Positions 8,438 through 17,900 of a stretch of DNA of 64,000 bases are shown piece after piece. Made by a program: the position numbers and the translations under genes. The stretch is taken from the NCBI RefSeq assembly GCF_043876815.1, contig NZ_JBAWKA010000006.1:38594-102593 (forward strand), written 5' to 3'. This DNA is from Gaetbulibacter_A sp043876815. GTDB taxonomy: Bacteria; Bacteroidota; Bacteroidia; Flavobacteriales; Flavobacteriaceae. Numbering within the stretch: the first letter of the stretch is position 1; each line of letters starts with the position of its first letter. Under the pieces are notes generated by a model. It was not told where the DNA came from, did not search any database, and was given only the letters and a program-made list of their open reading frames with translations.

Positions 8438-9787
8438 TTATTGCTTTTCCTTCAATGACACATCATCTAAAAAGAAAGGAGGGAATCCTTGTCCTTTATA
8501 GAACACAATTTTTAATTCGCTAACTCCATCGGGTACTGTGTATTCAAAAACGGTATCTGCCCAGGAGTCGCCGAGTGGAACAGGGTCCAATCTAAGTAGC
8601 AATGCGTTACCATCATTATTTCTTAACACAGGTTGGAAGGAGTTTGCAACGGTTTCTAACCATCTTGAGGAAAATTTTAGAACATAGGTCTTCCCAGCCT
8701 CTACTGGTGCTACCGTAAACAAGGATCCATCACCATTTTCAACTTCACCACAAAAGGCTCCTGATTTTGGAGTTTTACCTGATATTCGATTTTTAAAACC
8801 TCCCCAAGGGTCTGTACTTCCTGATTCAAAGCCTCCGTTTATAATCAACTGTCCCAGATCTACTGGGGGTACATAATCAGTGTTTTGGCCCGGTCCTATT
8901 TCCAAATTAGGGTTGTGATTAGCATAAATATTTCCTAATGGTGTCAGATTAGACTCCTCATCAAAAAGCGCAGATGAGGTCCCCTGAGGTGCATTTCCAC
9001 TAAATGGGAACCAACAGTAACGATGGATGTAATCAATCTGGTCAAGTGTTGGTAAGATCTCTGTCATGAAATCCTGAACCTGCTGGTCACTGTGCCTATT
9101 GTTTTCTGGTGAAGTTGCACTCCAATCGGCTACCGCAAACTCTGTGATCCAAATGGGTCTGTTGTAAGCGTTATAGGTGTTTTTCAGTTTATTGATCAAA
9201 CTTAAAGTATTCGGACCTCCGTAGCTATGAACTGCTACAAAATCTACACGTAATCCCAATTCGTCTGCACGTCTCATGAATTCGTCCATCCAACCATTTA
9301 GTGGGTCGACAGTTGCAGGGGATCCCAGGGGAACACCTAGAGTTTCTAATTTAGGCCAAAGGGCAATGGCTTCGTCTACAGACATATTGGCCTGAGTTGC
9401 GCCATCTGGTTCGTTAAAGCCTAAAACATACTTTACTGTGCCATCGTCAATATATTGCTTAACATTAGCAAGGTTCTCATCATTCACAGATCCTTTACCC
9501 CAGAACATTGGCACGAACTCTACATTGGCAGGCATTTCCTCTTGGGGTAGTCTTCCCCAGCTATACATCCAATGGGCTTTAAGGTCACTGGTCTTATAAG
9601 ACCAATCTTTACTCCCGCTGGTGAAAGAAGCACCTCTCTTTTTTAATTTGGCTTCCTCGGAAATCTGATTCGACCCATCTTCTAAATCAACAGGTATTGC
9701 GGCCTCACCACCAAAATCACCTATAACGTTCTTTTCGCATCCTATAAGTAGTATTGAAAATATGATTATCGATATATACTTTTTCAT
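8438..9787 (-). CDS. GH128-like glycoside hydrolase lipoprotein with C-terminal CBM-like domain
   Basis: The ATG at 9787 is chosen because it gives a lipoprotein signal (MKKYISIIIFSILLIGC, Cys17); the longer frame from 9820 would overlap the SusD gene and push the signal inwards. The product has 449 residues. Residues about 50-300 match the Glyco_hydro_cc/GH128 fold, with candidate acid/base Glu126 in LGFNEPDG and nucleophile Glu216 in IWITEFAVADW, plus VAVHSYGG and the aromatic strand YCWFPFSG. Residues about 315-449 form a beta-sandwich (LIINGGFESGSTDPW to FFLDDVSLKE) of the CBM4/9 type. GH128 enzymes known to me cut beta-1,3-glucans. Here the neighbours suggest a beta-1,3-galactan backbone, so specificity is open. 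A surface-anchored endo-acting role is likely. Confidence 0.82.
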   Translation of the reverse strand: MKKYISIIIFSILLIGCEKNVIGDFGGEAAIPVDLEDGSNQISEEAKLKKRGASFTSGSKDWSYKTSDLKAHWMYSWGRLPQEEMPANVEFVPMFWGKGSVNDENLANVKQYIDDGTVKYVLGFNEPDGATQANMSVDEAIALWPKLETLGVPLGSPATVDPLNGWMDEFMRRADELGLRVDFVAVHSYGGPNTLSLINKLKNTYNAYNRPIWITEFAVADWSATSPENNRHSDQQVQDFMTEILPTLDQIDYIHRYCWFPFSGNAPQGTSSALFDEESNLTPLGNIYANHNPNLEIGPGQNTDYVPPVDLGQLIINGGFESGSTDPWGGFKNRISGKTPKSGAFCGEVENGDGSLFTVAPVEAGKTYVLKFSSRWLETVANSFQPVLRNNDGNALLLRLDPVPLGDSWADTVFEYTVPDGVSELKIVFYKGQGFPPFFLDDVSLKEKQ

Positions 9788-9810
9788 CTTTCTATGTGTT
9801 TTTAAATTAT

Positions 9811-11355
9811 TTATTGCCATACCGGATTTTGAATTAAATTCGGGTTAACGTCAATTTCGTCTTGTGGAATTGGGAATACTTCGGATCGAGGTCCTAAATA
9901 TTGTGGGTTATAAGGTCCTACAGGATCAGCGATCGCTCTGCTGAATGCATTTTCAATTTCTCCCCATCGTTTCAGGTCCATAAAACGTAAGCCTTCTAAT
10001 GCGAGTTCAACACGTCTTTCATGACGAACAATGTCTATCATTTCCTGTTGCCCTACAGCACCCTCTACACTCTCTACACTTGGCATATTTACTCGTGCTC
10101 TAACCTGATTCACCATGGACATGGCACCTGCAACATCGCCTGTTTCAGCCATTGCTTCAGCTCGCATTAATAAAATGTCGGCATATCGGATCACATAAAA
10201 GTCCTGAGAGCCTTCTGATGCAGAACCGTTTCCATCGGCATCGGGACCAGTTCTTATATATTTGCGCATACCAAATCCTGTGGGTGAGTTCCCAGTGAAG
10301 TTTCGAACAGGATTATCGAAAAACTGATCGCCAACAAAATATATGGTACCCTTTGCTCTAGGATCTCTGTTTAAACCCTTATTACTAGGATTGTATAGTG
10401 GGGATTCTGTTATTGGTAAACCATCGGTACAATAGTAATCATTTACCAGATTCGGCATCGGACGTTGATCTACTTTTGGTGATCCTCCATAAGTTCCAGA
10501 GAAAATTTCGCCATTGTTGGTGTCGGGACCTCTTAAAAAACGCACGGAGAATACGATTTCAGGAGAAGTCTCGTTTTCAGGCTTAAATAGGGCGGCATAA
10601 TCAGGGTGGAGGGAATATCCTAGTCCTATGGCTTCCTGAGTAAGTGCAAGTACTCCGGTTGGACCATCATATTGCTTATTATATAGTTGTACACGTGCAA
10701 ACAAACCTAAAGCCGCACCTTTGGTGGCATAACCGTATAAGTTAGCAGGGTAACTTTCAGGAAGGGTACCTATAGAGTAGGTAAGGTCTTCTCTGATCTG
10801 TTCGGTGATCTCTTCATAAGTATTCTTTGCAACATACGCAGTTTCTAGCGTTTGTGGCTCGGTAATTAGTGGTACATCCTCCCAATAAACAGCTAAATTA
10901 AAATACATTAAGGCTCTTAAAAAGTAGGCCTGCCCTAACAAGGCTTCTTTATTTTCTGCAGGGATCAGATCTTCAGAAATTTCCTTTACATTTTTAATTA
11001 CGGCATTTACTCTGGCTATACCTTGATAATGGTCGTTCCAAACGGCTCTGAATTGTCCTCCGGAAGGTTCATAGTTACCTTCCATAAAAACTCCGGGACC
11101 TTCCCACTTATATTGGTTAAAGGCATTATCACCTAAATTATCAAATCCTGGAAATCCTTGCCAGCAGTTTAAACACCCACCGTACATAGATCGTGATTGA
11201 AGTTGTGAATACACTCCGTTCAAAGCTAAATAGGCATCTTCTTCACTCTGCCAAAAATTACCTTCGGCTACTTGAGTTAATGAAGGAGTAACCAAATAGT
11301 CGTTATTACAACTAAATGCGAATACTATACATATTAATAATATTATCTTTTTCAT
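9811..11355 (-). CDS. SusD/RagB-family outer-membrane glycan-binding lipoprotein
   Basis: A 514-residue SusD-like protein with a clear lipoprotein signal (IVFAFSC16NN). N-terminal features typical of the family are FWQSEEDAYLALNGVYSQLQ and the TPR-like helices (EALLGQAYFLRALMYFNLAVYWEDVPLI). The C-terminal half contains YVIRYADILLMRAEAMAETG and the conserved end block ERRVELALEGLRFMDLKRWG ... VFPIPQDEIDVNPNLIQNP. SusD caps the SusC pore and captures glycan at the cell surface. It is encoded 3 bases after susC and before the GH128-like gene, the standard order of a PUL core. Confidence 0.96.
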   Translation of the reverse strand: MKKIILLICIVFAFSCNNDYLVTPSLTQVAEGNFWQSEEDAYLALNGVYSQLQSRSMYGGCLNCWQGFPGFDNLGDNAFNQYKWEGPGVFMEGNYEPSGGQFRAVWNDHYQGIARVNAVIKNVKEISEDLIPAENKEALLGQAYFLRALMYFNLAVYWEDVPLITEPQTLETAYVAKNTYEEITEQIREDLTYSIGTLPESYPANLYGYATKGAALGLFARVQLYNKQYDGPTGVLALTQEAIGLGYSLHPDYAALFKPENETSPEIVFSVRFLRGPDTNNGEIFSGTYGGSPKVDQRPMPNLVNDYYCTDGLPITESPLYNPSNKGLNRDPRAKGTIYFVGDQFFDNPVRNFTGNSPTGFGMRKYIRTGPDADGNGSASEGSQDFYVIRYADILLMRAEAMAETGDVAGAMSMVNQVRARVNMPSVESVEGAVGQQEMIDIVRHERRVELALEGLRFMDLKRWGEIENAFSRAIADPVGPYNPQYLGPRSEVFPIPQDEIDVNPNLIQNPVWQ

Positions 11356-11358
11356 TTT

Positions 11359-14300
11359 TTATATTTTTAAGTTGATACCAAAAGTTACAGTTTTATAAAG
11401 TGGCGCATTTCTGTTACTTTGACTTCCTCTTGCTCCCTCAGGGTCAAAATATTGTAGTCCTGTAAAAGTAAATAAGTTCTGCGCTCCTAGGAAAACACGT
11501 ACTTTAGACATGTTGATTTTATCCAGAACCTCTTGAGGCAAGGAATATCCTAATTCTAACGATTTTACTCTCAAGTAGGAAACATCCTGAATATAGAATG
11601 ATGAAACCCGCTCATTACCAATACCTCCAACTCTAGGTAGATTGGTACTAGGATTTTCTGGTGTCCAACGATTAATCCAATAGGTTAAAACATTACTTCT
11701 GTTATCAGGTATTGGTAAATTACCGTTACCCATTAAGAGGCGGTCTATACCACTTACGCCCTGAAGTAAGATGTTCAGATCAAAACCTTTGTATGCTATA
11801 GACCCGTTGAAATTAATCAATAAATCAGGATTTGGATTTCCGATAATGGTTCTGTCATCTTGATCGACTATACCGTCAGGAACCCCATCAGGACCAGATA
11901 TATCCGCATACTTCAGATCACCGGGAGCCGTGTTCTGATTTCCGAACTGTGTTGGCGAGTTAGCTATTTCTTCCAAACTTTGGAATACTCCAATGGCCTG
12001 ATGGCCAAAATAAGATCTGAATGGTACGCCTATCCTGATAATATCATTGCCTGTAATGGTTTCTTCGCCACCTTCGCCTAGTCCGGTTACTTCATTTTTC
12101 AAGAACTTGGTCATATTACCACCTACACTAAAATTGGCCTCGCCGATGTTTCCTCTATAATTCAAGCTGACTTCCAACCCTTCATTGACCATAGAGGCAG
12201 AATTTTGTGCGCCAATATTAGAAACGCCAAGTGTATTTGGAACCGGGAAATTCGTATAGAGGATATCTCTGCTGTCTCGTTTAAAATAATCGGCAACCAG
12301 CTCAATTTTATTTTTCAAAAGGCTGACATCTAAACCGATATCTATTTGTTCCGTCTCTTCCCATCGGATAGTTGAGTTCGCTAAACTGGTTATAGCCAAT
12401 CCTACGACGCTTGTATCATCACCTAAGACGTAATCTTGGTTTGGGTTATAGGTTTGCTCCCAAATATTTCTGCCAATTCTGTCGTTACCGGTGATACCCC
12501 AACTCGCTCTAAGCTTTAAGTTGCTAATCGCATCAACGTCTTTCATGAAATCCTCCTTGGAAATTCTCCAACCTGCAGAAGCCGATGGAAAATTACTATT
12601 AGGGTTATCCGGACCGAATCGTGATGATCCGTCACGTCTTAAATTAAATTCAAGAAAGTATTTTTCTTTAAAGTTATAATTTACCCTTCCAAAAACGGAT
12701 TGCCAGGTATCTTCATAAGCGCCACCGGATACAGCAGGATCTAAAATACCGCCACCGTTAAATTCTTCAATATTATCCGTTGGGAAACCACTTAAGGTAC
12801 CACTGAAACCGTCATTTTTGACGTAGGTCGCGGAATAACCTAATAATGCTCCAAAATTATGCGCCTTGTTAAACGTTTTATTATACCTTAAGATATTCTC
12901 TGTTAATAAGGTGTACTCAAAGTTAGTAGAGTTATCTAAATTGTTGTTAAGTCCTTGGATCACGATATCACCATCAAAGTTACGTTGTAATTGACGTGGA
13001 TTGAAATCTGAAGTGTTTCTGTATATAATGTTCGCACTTCCACTTGTTTCGAAACTTAGATTCTTAGATAAATTAATTGTGGCTCCTATTCTTTGACTTA
13101 CATTGATGTTGTCACTTTCATAATTCCCTAAAAAACCACGTCTTAAAGCATTTTGAGTTGGCAGAGAATTATTTGCGTTCAGCCAAGCACCATCTGCAAC
13201 ACCATAGTCTCCGTTACTATAAAATAGAGGGATAGTTGGTGCTGATCTCTGAAATTGAAAAATGATCCCGTTATCCCCACTAAAGGCATTTTGGCCACCT
13301 GTTGGGCCTTCATTATGACTCCAAAAGGCATTGGTTACACTGCTTAGTTTGAACCAGTCTTTAACTTTCGAATTAATATTGAAACTTAAATTATAACGTT
13401 CGTATTTAAATTTACTTTTTACGATCGCGTCTTGGCCTAAATAACCAAGAGACACGCGGTAGGTTGACTTTTTACTACCCCCCGAGAATGACAGGTTATG
13501 ATTCTGAATAGATGCCGTTCTTAATACAGCATCTGCCCAATCGGTATCGGCAAAATAATTTGGTGAAGAACCTGTTCGAATAGCCTCTAATTGTTCCTCA
13601 GTATATCGCGGTATAAAACCGGGGCCATCCTCATTTCTGAATTTTTCATTCATCAGAATGGCGTAATCGTAAGCCCCTAAAAATTCGGGCTTAACGGTAG
13701 GATCCTGAAGCCCATAATAGGTGTTGTAGCTTATTTCAAATTTATCAGCCTCACCTTTACGAGTGGTTACTAAAACAACACCATTTGCTGCACGCGATCC
13801 ATAAATAGAAAGTGCCGCAGCATCTTTAAGAACCGTGATGCTTTCAATGTCTGAAGGGGCTAAACTGTTAAAGGCTGCCAGATCATCATATTGGATATTA
13901 TCTATAACAATTAAAGGAGCCTGGCCTCCAAAGGTTCCAATACCTCTAATGGTAATGGAGGAACCATCTGCACCCGGGTTACCCGATGTTTGAGTGAGTT
14001 GTACTCCTGAGAAACGACCGTATAAAAGTTGACCAGCATTTGTTACCGGCTGATTTACCTCATCTTTAAAGGTTACCATCTCCACAGATCCTGTTAAGTT
14101 TACTTTCTTTTGAGTACCATATCCCACTACAACAACTTCCTCAAGTTGAGAAAGATCTTCCTGAAGGACAACGTTTAAAGTTGCTTGGTTTCCTGCCGGA
14201 ATTTCTTTAGTGACATAGCCCAAATAGGACACCACAAGAATTGCCTTATTGGATACGGTTAAGCTGAAATTGCCGTCGAAATCGGTTTGCACACCATTTG

Positions 14301-14511
14301 AGGTTCCTTTTTCGATAACATTAGCGCCTGCAAGAGGAAAGCCGGTTTCATCTGTAACCTTACCTGAAATGGTTTGTTGCGTTAAAGCCTTGGCTTCGTC
14401 TGGTGGTGCCGCTGTAACTCCAGCAAACGAAAAAGACGAACTTAAAAAAACTACCAGTAAACACATTAAGGTATTTCTGTGTTTACTAAAAAATGTCATT
14501 TGATAATTCAT
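11359..14511 (-). CDS. SusC-like TonB-dependent outer-membrane receptor
   Basis: A 1050-residue SusC/RagA-type receptor. After a signal peptide (about 1-30) comes a carboxypeptidase-regulatory-like domain (residues 48-117: ISGKVTDETGFPLAGANVIEKGT to LNVVLQEDL). The TonB-box/plug opening LEEVVVVGYGTQKK (123-136) follows, then the plug (PLIVIDNIQYDDLAAFNSLAPSDIESITVLKDAAALSIYGSRAANGVVLVTTRKG) and a 22-strand barrel ending in VTFGINLKI. It imports oligosaccharides with SusD, using TonB energy that must come from elsewhere in the genome. The chosen ATG has an alternative four codons downstream. It follows a 432-base regulatory gap and a probable miniprotein gene. Confidence 0.97.
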   Translation of the reverse strand: MNYQMTFFSKHRNTLMCLLVVFLSSSFSFAGVTAAPPDEAKALTQQTISGKVTDETGFPLAGANVIEKGTSNGVQTDFDGNFSLTVSNKAILVVSYLGYVTKEIPAGNQATLNVVLQEDLSQLEEVVVVGYGTQKKVNLTGSVEMVTFKDEVNQPVTNAGQLLYGRFSGVQLTQTSGNPGADGSSITIRGIGTFGGQAPLIVIDNIQYDDLAAFNSLAPSDIESITVLKDAAALSIYGSRAANGVVLVTTRKGEADKFEISYNTYYGLQDPTVKPEFLGAYDYAILMNEKFRNEDGPGFIPRYTEEQLEAIRTGSSPNYFADTDWADAVLRTASIQNHNLSFSGGSKKSTYRVSLGYLGQDAIVKSKFKYERYNLSFNINSKVKDWFKLSSVTNAFWSHNEGPTGGQNAFSGDNGIIFQFQRSAPTIPLFYSNGDYGVADGAWLNANNSLPTQNALRRGFLGNYESDNINVSQRIGATINLSKNLSFETSGSANIIYRNTSDFNPRQLQRNFDGDIVIQGLNNNLDNSTNFEYTLLTENILRYNKTFNKAHNFGALLGYSATYVKNDGFSGTLSGFPTDNIEEFNGGGILDPAVSGGAYEDTWQSVFGRVNYNFKEKYFLEFNLRRDGSSRFGPDNPNSNFPSASAGWRISKEDFMKDVDAISNLKLRASWGITGNDRIGRNIWEQTYNPNQDYVLGDDTSVVGLAITSLANSTIRWEETEQIDIGLDVSLLKNKIELVADYFKRDSRDILYTNFPVPNTLGVSNIGAQNSASMVNEGLEVSLNYRGNIGEANFSVGGNMTKFLKNEVTGLGEGGEETITGNDIIRIGVPFRSYFGHQAIGVFQSLEEIANSPTQFGNQNTAPGDLKYADISGPDGVPDGIVDQDDRTIIGNPNPDLLINFNGSIAYKGFDLNILLQGVSGIDRLLMGNGNLPIPDNRSNVLTYWINRWTPENPSTNLPRVGGIGNERVSSFYIQDVSYLRVKSLELGYSLPQEVLDKINMSKVRVFLGAQNLFTFTGLQYFDPEGARGSQSNRNAPLYKTVTFGINLKI

Positions 14512-14943
14512 AAATTAGTTTTGTGTTAGTTATTAATTGAGTTTAGTTTATTAAGGTTTGGTGTGACCTACTATTTCCCTAGCTTTTTTAGTTGTTATGA
14601 CCTCATAAAAACATAAAGCATGGTTGAAAAAAATATTAGGAGCACTACAAAAATTATAGAGGCCTGAAACTTGATCTTACTTTCCTCTTTTTCTGTGTTT
14701 TTATGCATTTTATCATTTTATTATTACTCAAAGCTCTATAATTATTGTCGCTTGTATTAGGTGTAACGCGTTCAAAATAAGGGTGTAATCAGATTAAGAA
14801 AAAGGCTATGATCTCATAACCCCTCTTTTGTGAACTAATTGTAGGTGTTTATCTTAATTTTAAGAAGTTAAAAACAGCTAGTGAAGTATACTTTTTATCT
14901 CAATACGCGTTAAAGCACCTAATGATGAGAAATAAAAACGTGA
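14512..14943. promoter_or_regulatory. Intergenic control region between the HTCS gene and susC
   Basis: This 432-base AT-rich gap should carry the inducible susC promoter. No exact TAnnTTTG -7 box on the minus strand was found; the closest is TTATTTTG (minus strand, near 14773-14780). Two ACGCGT-containing words stand out, AACGCGTT (14765-14772, palindromic) and TACGCGTT (14904-14911), about 140 bases apart. They are candidate operator sites for the HTCS but this is only a pattern. The interval also contains the 37-codon frame described separately. Confidence 0.4.
14595..14708 (-). CDS. Possible 37-residue single-helix membrane miniprotein upstream of susC
   Basis: A short frame reads MHKNTEKEESKIKFQ, then a hydrophobic stretch ASIIFVVLLIFFSTMLYVF (residues about 16-34) and the end MRS. 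A charged N-terminus followed by one membrane-length helix and a basic end is what a real small membrane protein looks like, and not what random AT-rich sequence usually gives. It lies 83 bases upstream of susC on the same strand, inside the susC leader region. No family is recognised. It could be a leader peptide, a membrane-anchored modulator, or chance. Confidence 0.4.
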   Translation of the reverse strand: MHKNTEKEESKIKFQASIIFVVLLIFFSTMLYVFMRS

Positions 14944-17900
14944 CTAATTTGAATTTTTGAATTTAGAAGGAGTGACTCCAAATTGATCTTTAAAACATTT
15001 TCTGAAATATTTCAGATCATTAAATCCAACGGCATATCCAATCGAGCTAATATTATCTTGTTTTTTAAGGATCATTTGGGCGGCTCGCTTCAAGCGAATT
15101 GAGCGGATAAATTCTGTAGTATCCTGATCGGTCAAGGATTTGATCTTACGATACAAGGTAGACGGGCTGGTAGCTAGTTTTTCGGCTAGAAAATCACGAT
15201 TTAAATTGTCGTTCATTAAATTATCTTCTACCACCTTCATGGCATTGTTTATGAATTCTTCATCGAATGAGGTAATATCCGTATCTGTTGGTTGCAGTGT
15301 TACTTTTTTAGAAAAATAATTTTTAAGTTTTATCCGGTTATTTAATAAACCTTCCGCTTGAGCCTTCAACACCGATGGGTTAAAAGGCTTTGTTACATAA
15401 ATATCGGCTCCAGAACTGTAGCCTTGTTTCTGAAAAACCGTTTTGGTACGTGCGGTAAGAATGATAATAGGGATATGGGCCGTTTCTGCAGTGTCGCGTA
15501 GTTTTTTACAAAGTTCTAACCCATCCATTTCAGGCATGATCAGGTCGCTTATTATGAGATCGGGAATAATTTTAAGAGCCATTTCAAAGCCCATTTTTCC
15601 ATTTGAAGCATCAAAAATTTCAAAATTATGAGCGAAAACAGATTTGATAAAGGCTCTTATCTCAGGATTATCTTCTACAATTAATAATTTCTTTTGTTGT
15701 GACTCGGATTCAGTCGTGGCACCTGTATCTGGTTGTAAAACACGTTCAACCTTGTAATGGATTGGGTCTTCAGCTGTTTTGAAATCTGAAATAAAGTTTT
15801 CTTTTGAAAAATGATCTTTTCCCAAAGGCAGTTTCACGATAAATTCACTGCCTTTATTCAATACGCTATGCACCTTAATTTTTCCTTTATGAAGATCTAC
15901 GATACTTTTTACCAAGGCCAGGCCAATTCCTGTGCCGATCAAATTGGATGATTTAGCCTGAGAGGTTTGATAAAAGCGATCAAAAATAAGTTTCAGATTT
16001 TCCTTTGATATTCCCGGACCGGTATCTTTTACTGATATTTCACAATAACCTTGTGGGAATTTGGAATCTAATTTAGTGCTCTTTACATTTTTTATACTCA
16101 GTGTAACTTGGCCCTTAGATGTAGAATATTTAAAAGCGTTAGACAATAAGTTGCACAAAACGATCTCCATGCGATTTCTATCATAGGTAAGTGGGATCTC
16201 TGAATCTTTTACATTAAATTTAAAGTCGACCTTTTTACTGTCGGCAAGTTCTTTAAACGAAAGGAATATTTCTTTAGCAAATTTCTTAAAATTCCCTGTT
16301 GCTACCTCAAGCTGCATTTTGCCGCCTTCAATTTTTCTGAAATCAAGAAGTTGGTTTACCAGATTCAAAAGCCGCTGGGTATGGTAATAGATCGTAGATA
16401 AGTGACTCTTTTTCAGATTTTGATCGACCGTATCGTCCATTAATACTTCCAAAGGACCTGATATTAAAGAAAGTGGTGTTCTAAATTCATGAGCAATATC
16501 GGTGAAAAATCGCGTTTTCATCTCAATAAGTTCCTCCTCTTTTTTACGCTCTAATCGGGATAAGGCCAATTTATTTTTCAAGTCACTTTGTTTCGTAATG
16601 ATGTAACGATAGAGATAAAGCAAGCCAATAAAAATAATAACATAAATTAATAGCGCCTGCCAGGTCTTCCAGAATACCGGGAGTATTTCAATGCTTAACA
16701 TAGCTGGTTCCGATTCCAGATCTGCTTCGGCATTCGTGGCTTTTACTTTAAATGTATAATTTCCAGCATTTAAATTGGAGTAGGTAATATTCTTTTCTGT
16801 TGAGGTGGTATTCCAATCCTTATCCAGACCTTCCAATTTATATTTAAAGGTATATCCTAAATTTGATAAAAAATCCAGTGCGGTATACTCAATGGTAAAA
16901 GAATTGTTATTATGTTTTAGGGTGATTTCCGGACTGTATTCTATAGCTTTATCTAATATTTTTTGATCATTATAAGTTTCACCGGGCAAAATTTCTTGAC
17001 CAGAAATTCGTAATGCCGTAAGTACAACTGGGGGAACATTTAAGCTTTTTATGGCTTTGGGTTTAAAACTATTAATACCATAAATACTCCCAAAATACAA
17101 TTTCCCCTGATGGTCTTTTATGGCCGCGCCTTCCATAAACGTATTTGATAATAAACCGGAATTAATATCGTAGCTATAAAATGAATTGTCTTTTTTGTTG
17201 TATTTCACAAGACCTTTGTTGGTACTAATCCATATATTATGTTGATCATCTTCTAAAATAGCGTGAATATAACTGTTGGATAAGCCATCTTTTTCCTGGA
17301 AGGATTTGAAAATAAAAGTATGATCTCTAGATTCCATAACCCTATTTAAACCGTTGGGTGTACCAACCCAAAGTTCTCCTTCACTATCCTCAAACAAACT
17401 AATGATAATGTCACTACTTAATGTATTAGGGTCGCCATGGATTTTAGTGAAAACTTGAAAACTATCACTTTTTTTATCATATAATTTTAGACCCTGATAA
17501 GTGCCTACCCATAATCGACCCTTGGAATCTTCTAAAAAACTACTGATTCGATCATTATTTAAATAACTTTTAAAATTTTGATTTTCTGGGTTACCTGGCC
17601 CCATGGATTTTCGTAACCCTTTTTGTTGCGTGCCAATCCAAAAAATACTATCCGTAGTTTGGTAAATAGAAGATATCTTTGTCAGAAAATTTCCTTCACC
17701 AACTTCATCTTTTATTTTAACGGGTATAATGTTGTAATCTGAATTTTCTTTTTTTATTTCAAATAAACTACTGTTATTACCAAACCATCGCCTTTTGTTG
17801 AGGTCCTCATAAATAACACGAACGCCATCTTTCGTGTTATTGGCTACATAGGGTGGAACCTTAGGCACCTTTAATCCGTAAAAAGATTTTCGGTCTAAAG

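Noticed and set aside
9788..9820. Longer start for the GH128-like gene overlapping susD
   Set aside because: It would bury the lipoprotein signal 11 residues inside the protein; the ATG at 9787 gives a normal signal.
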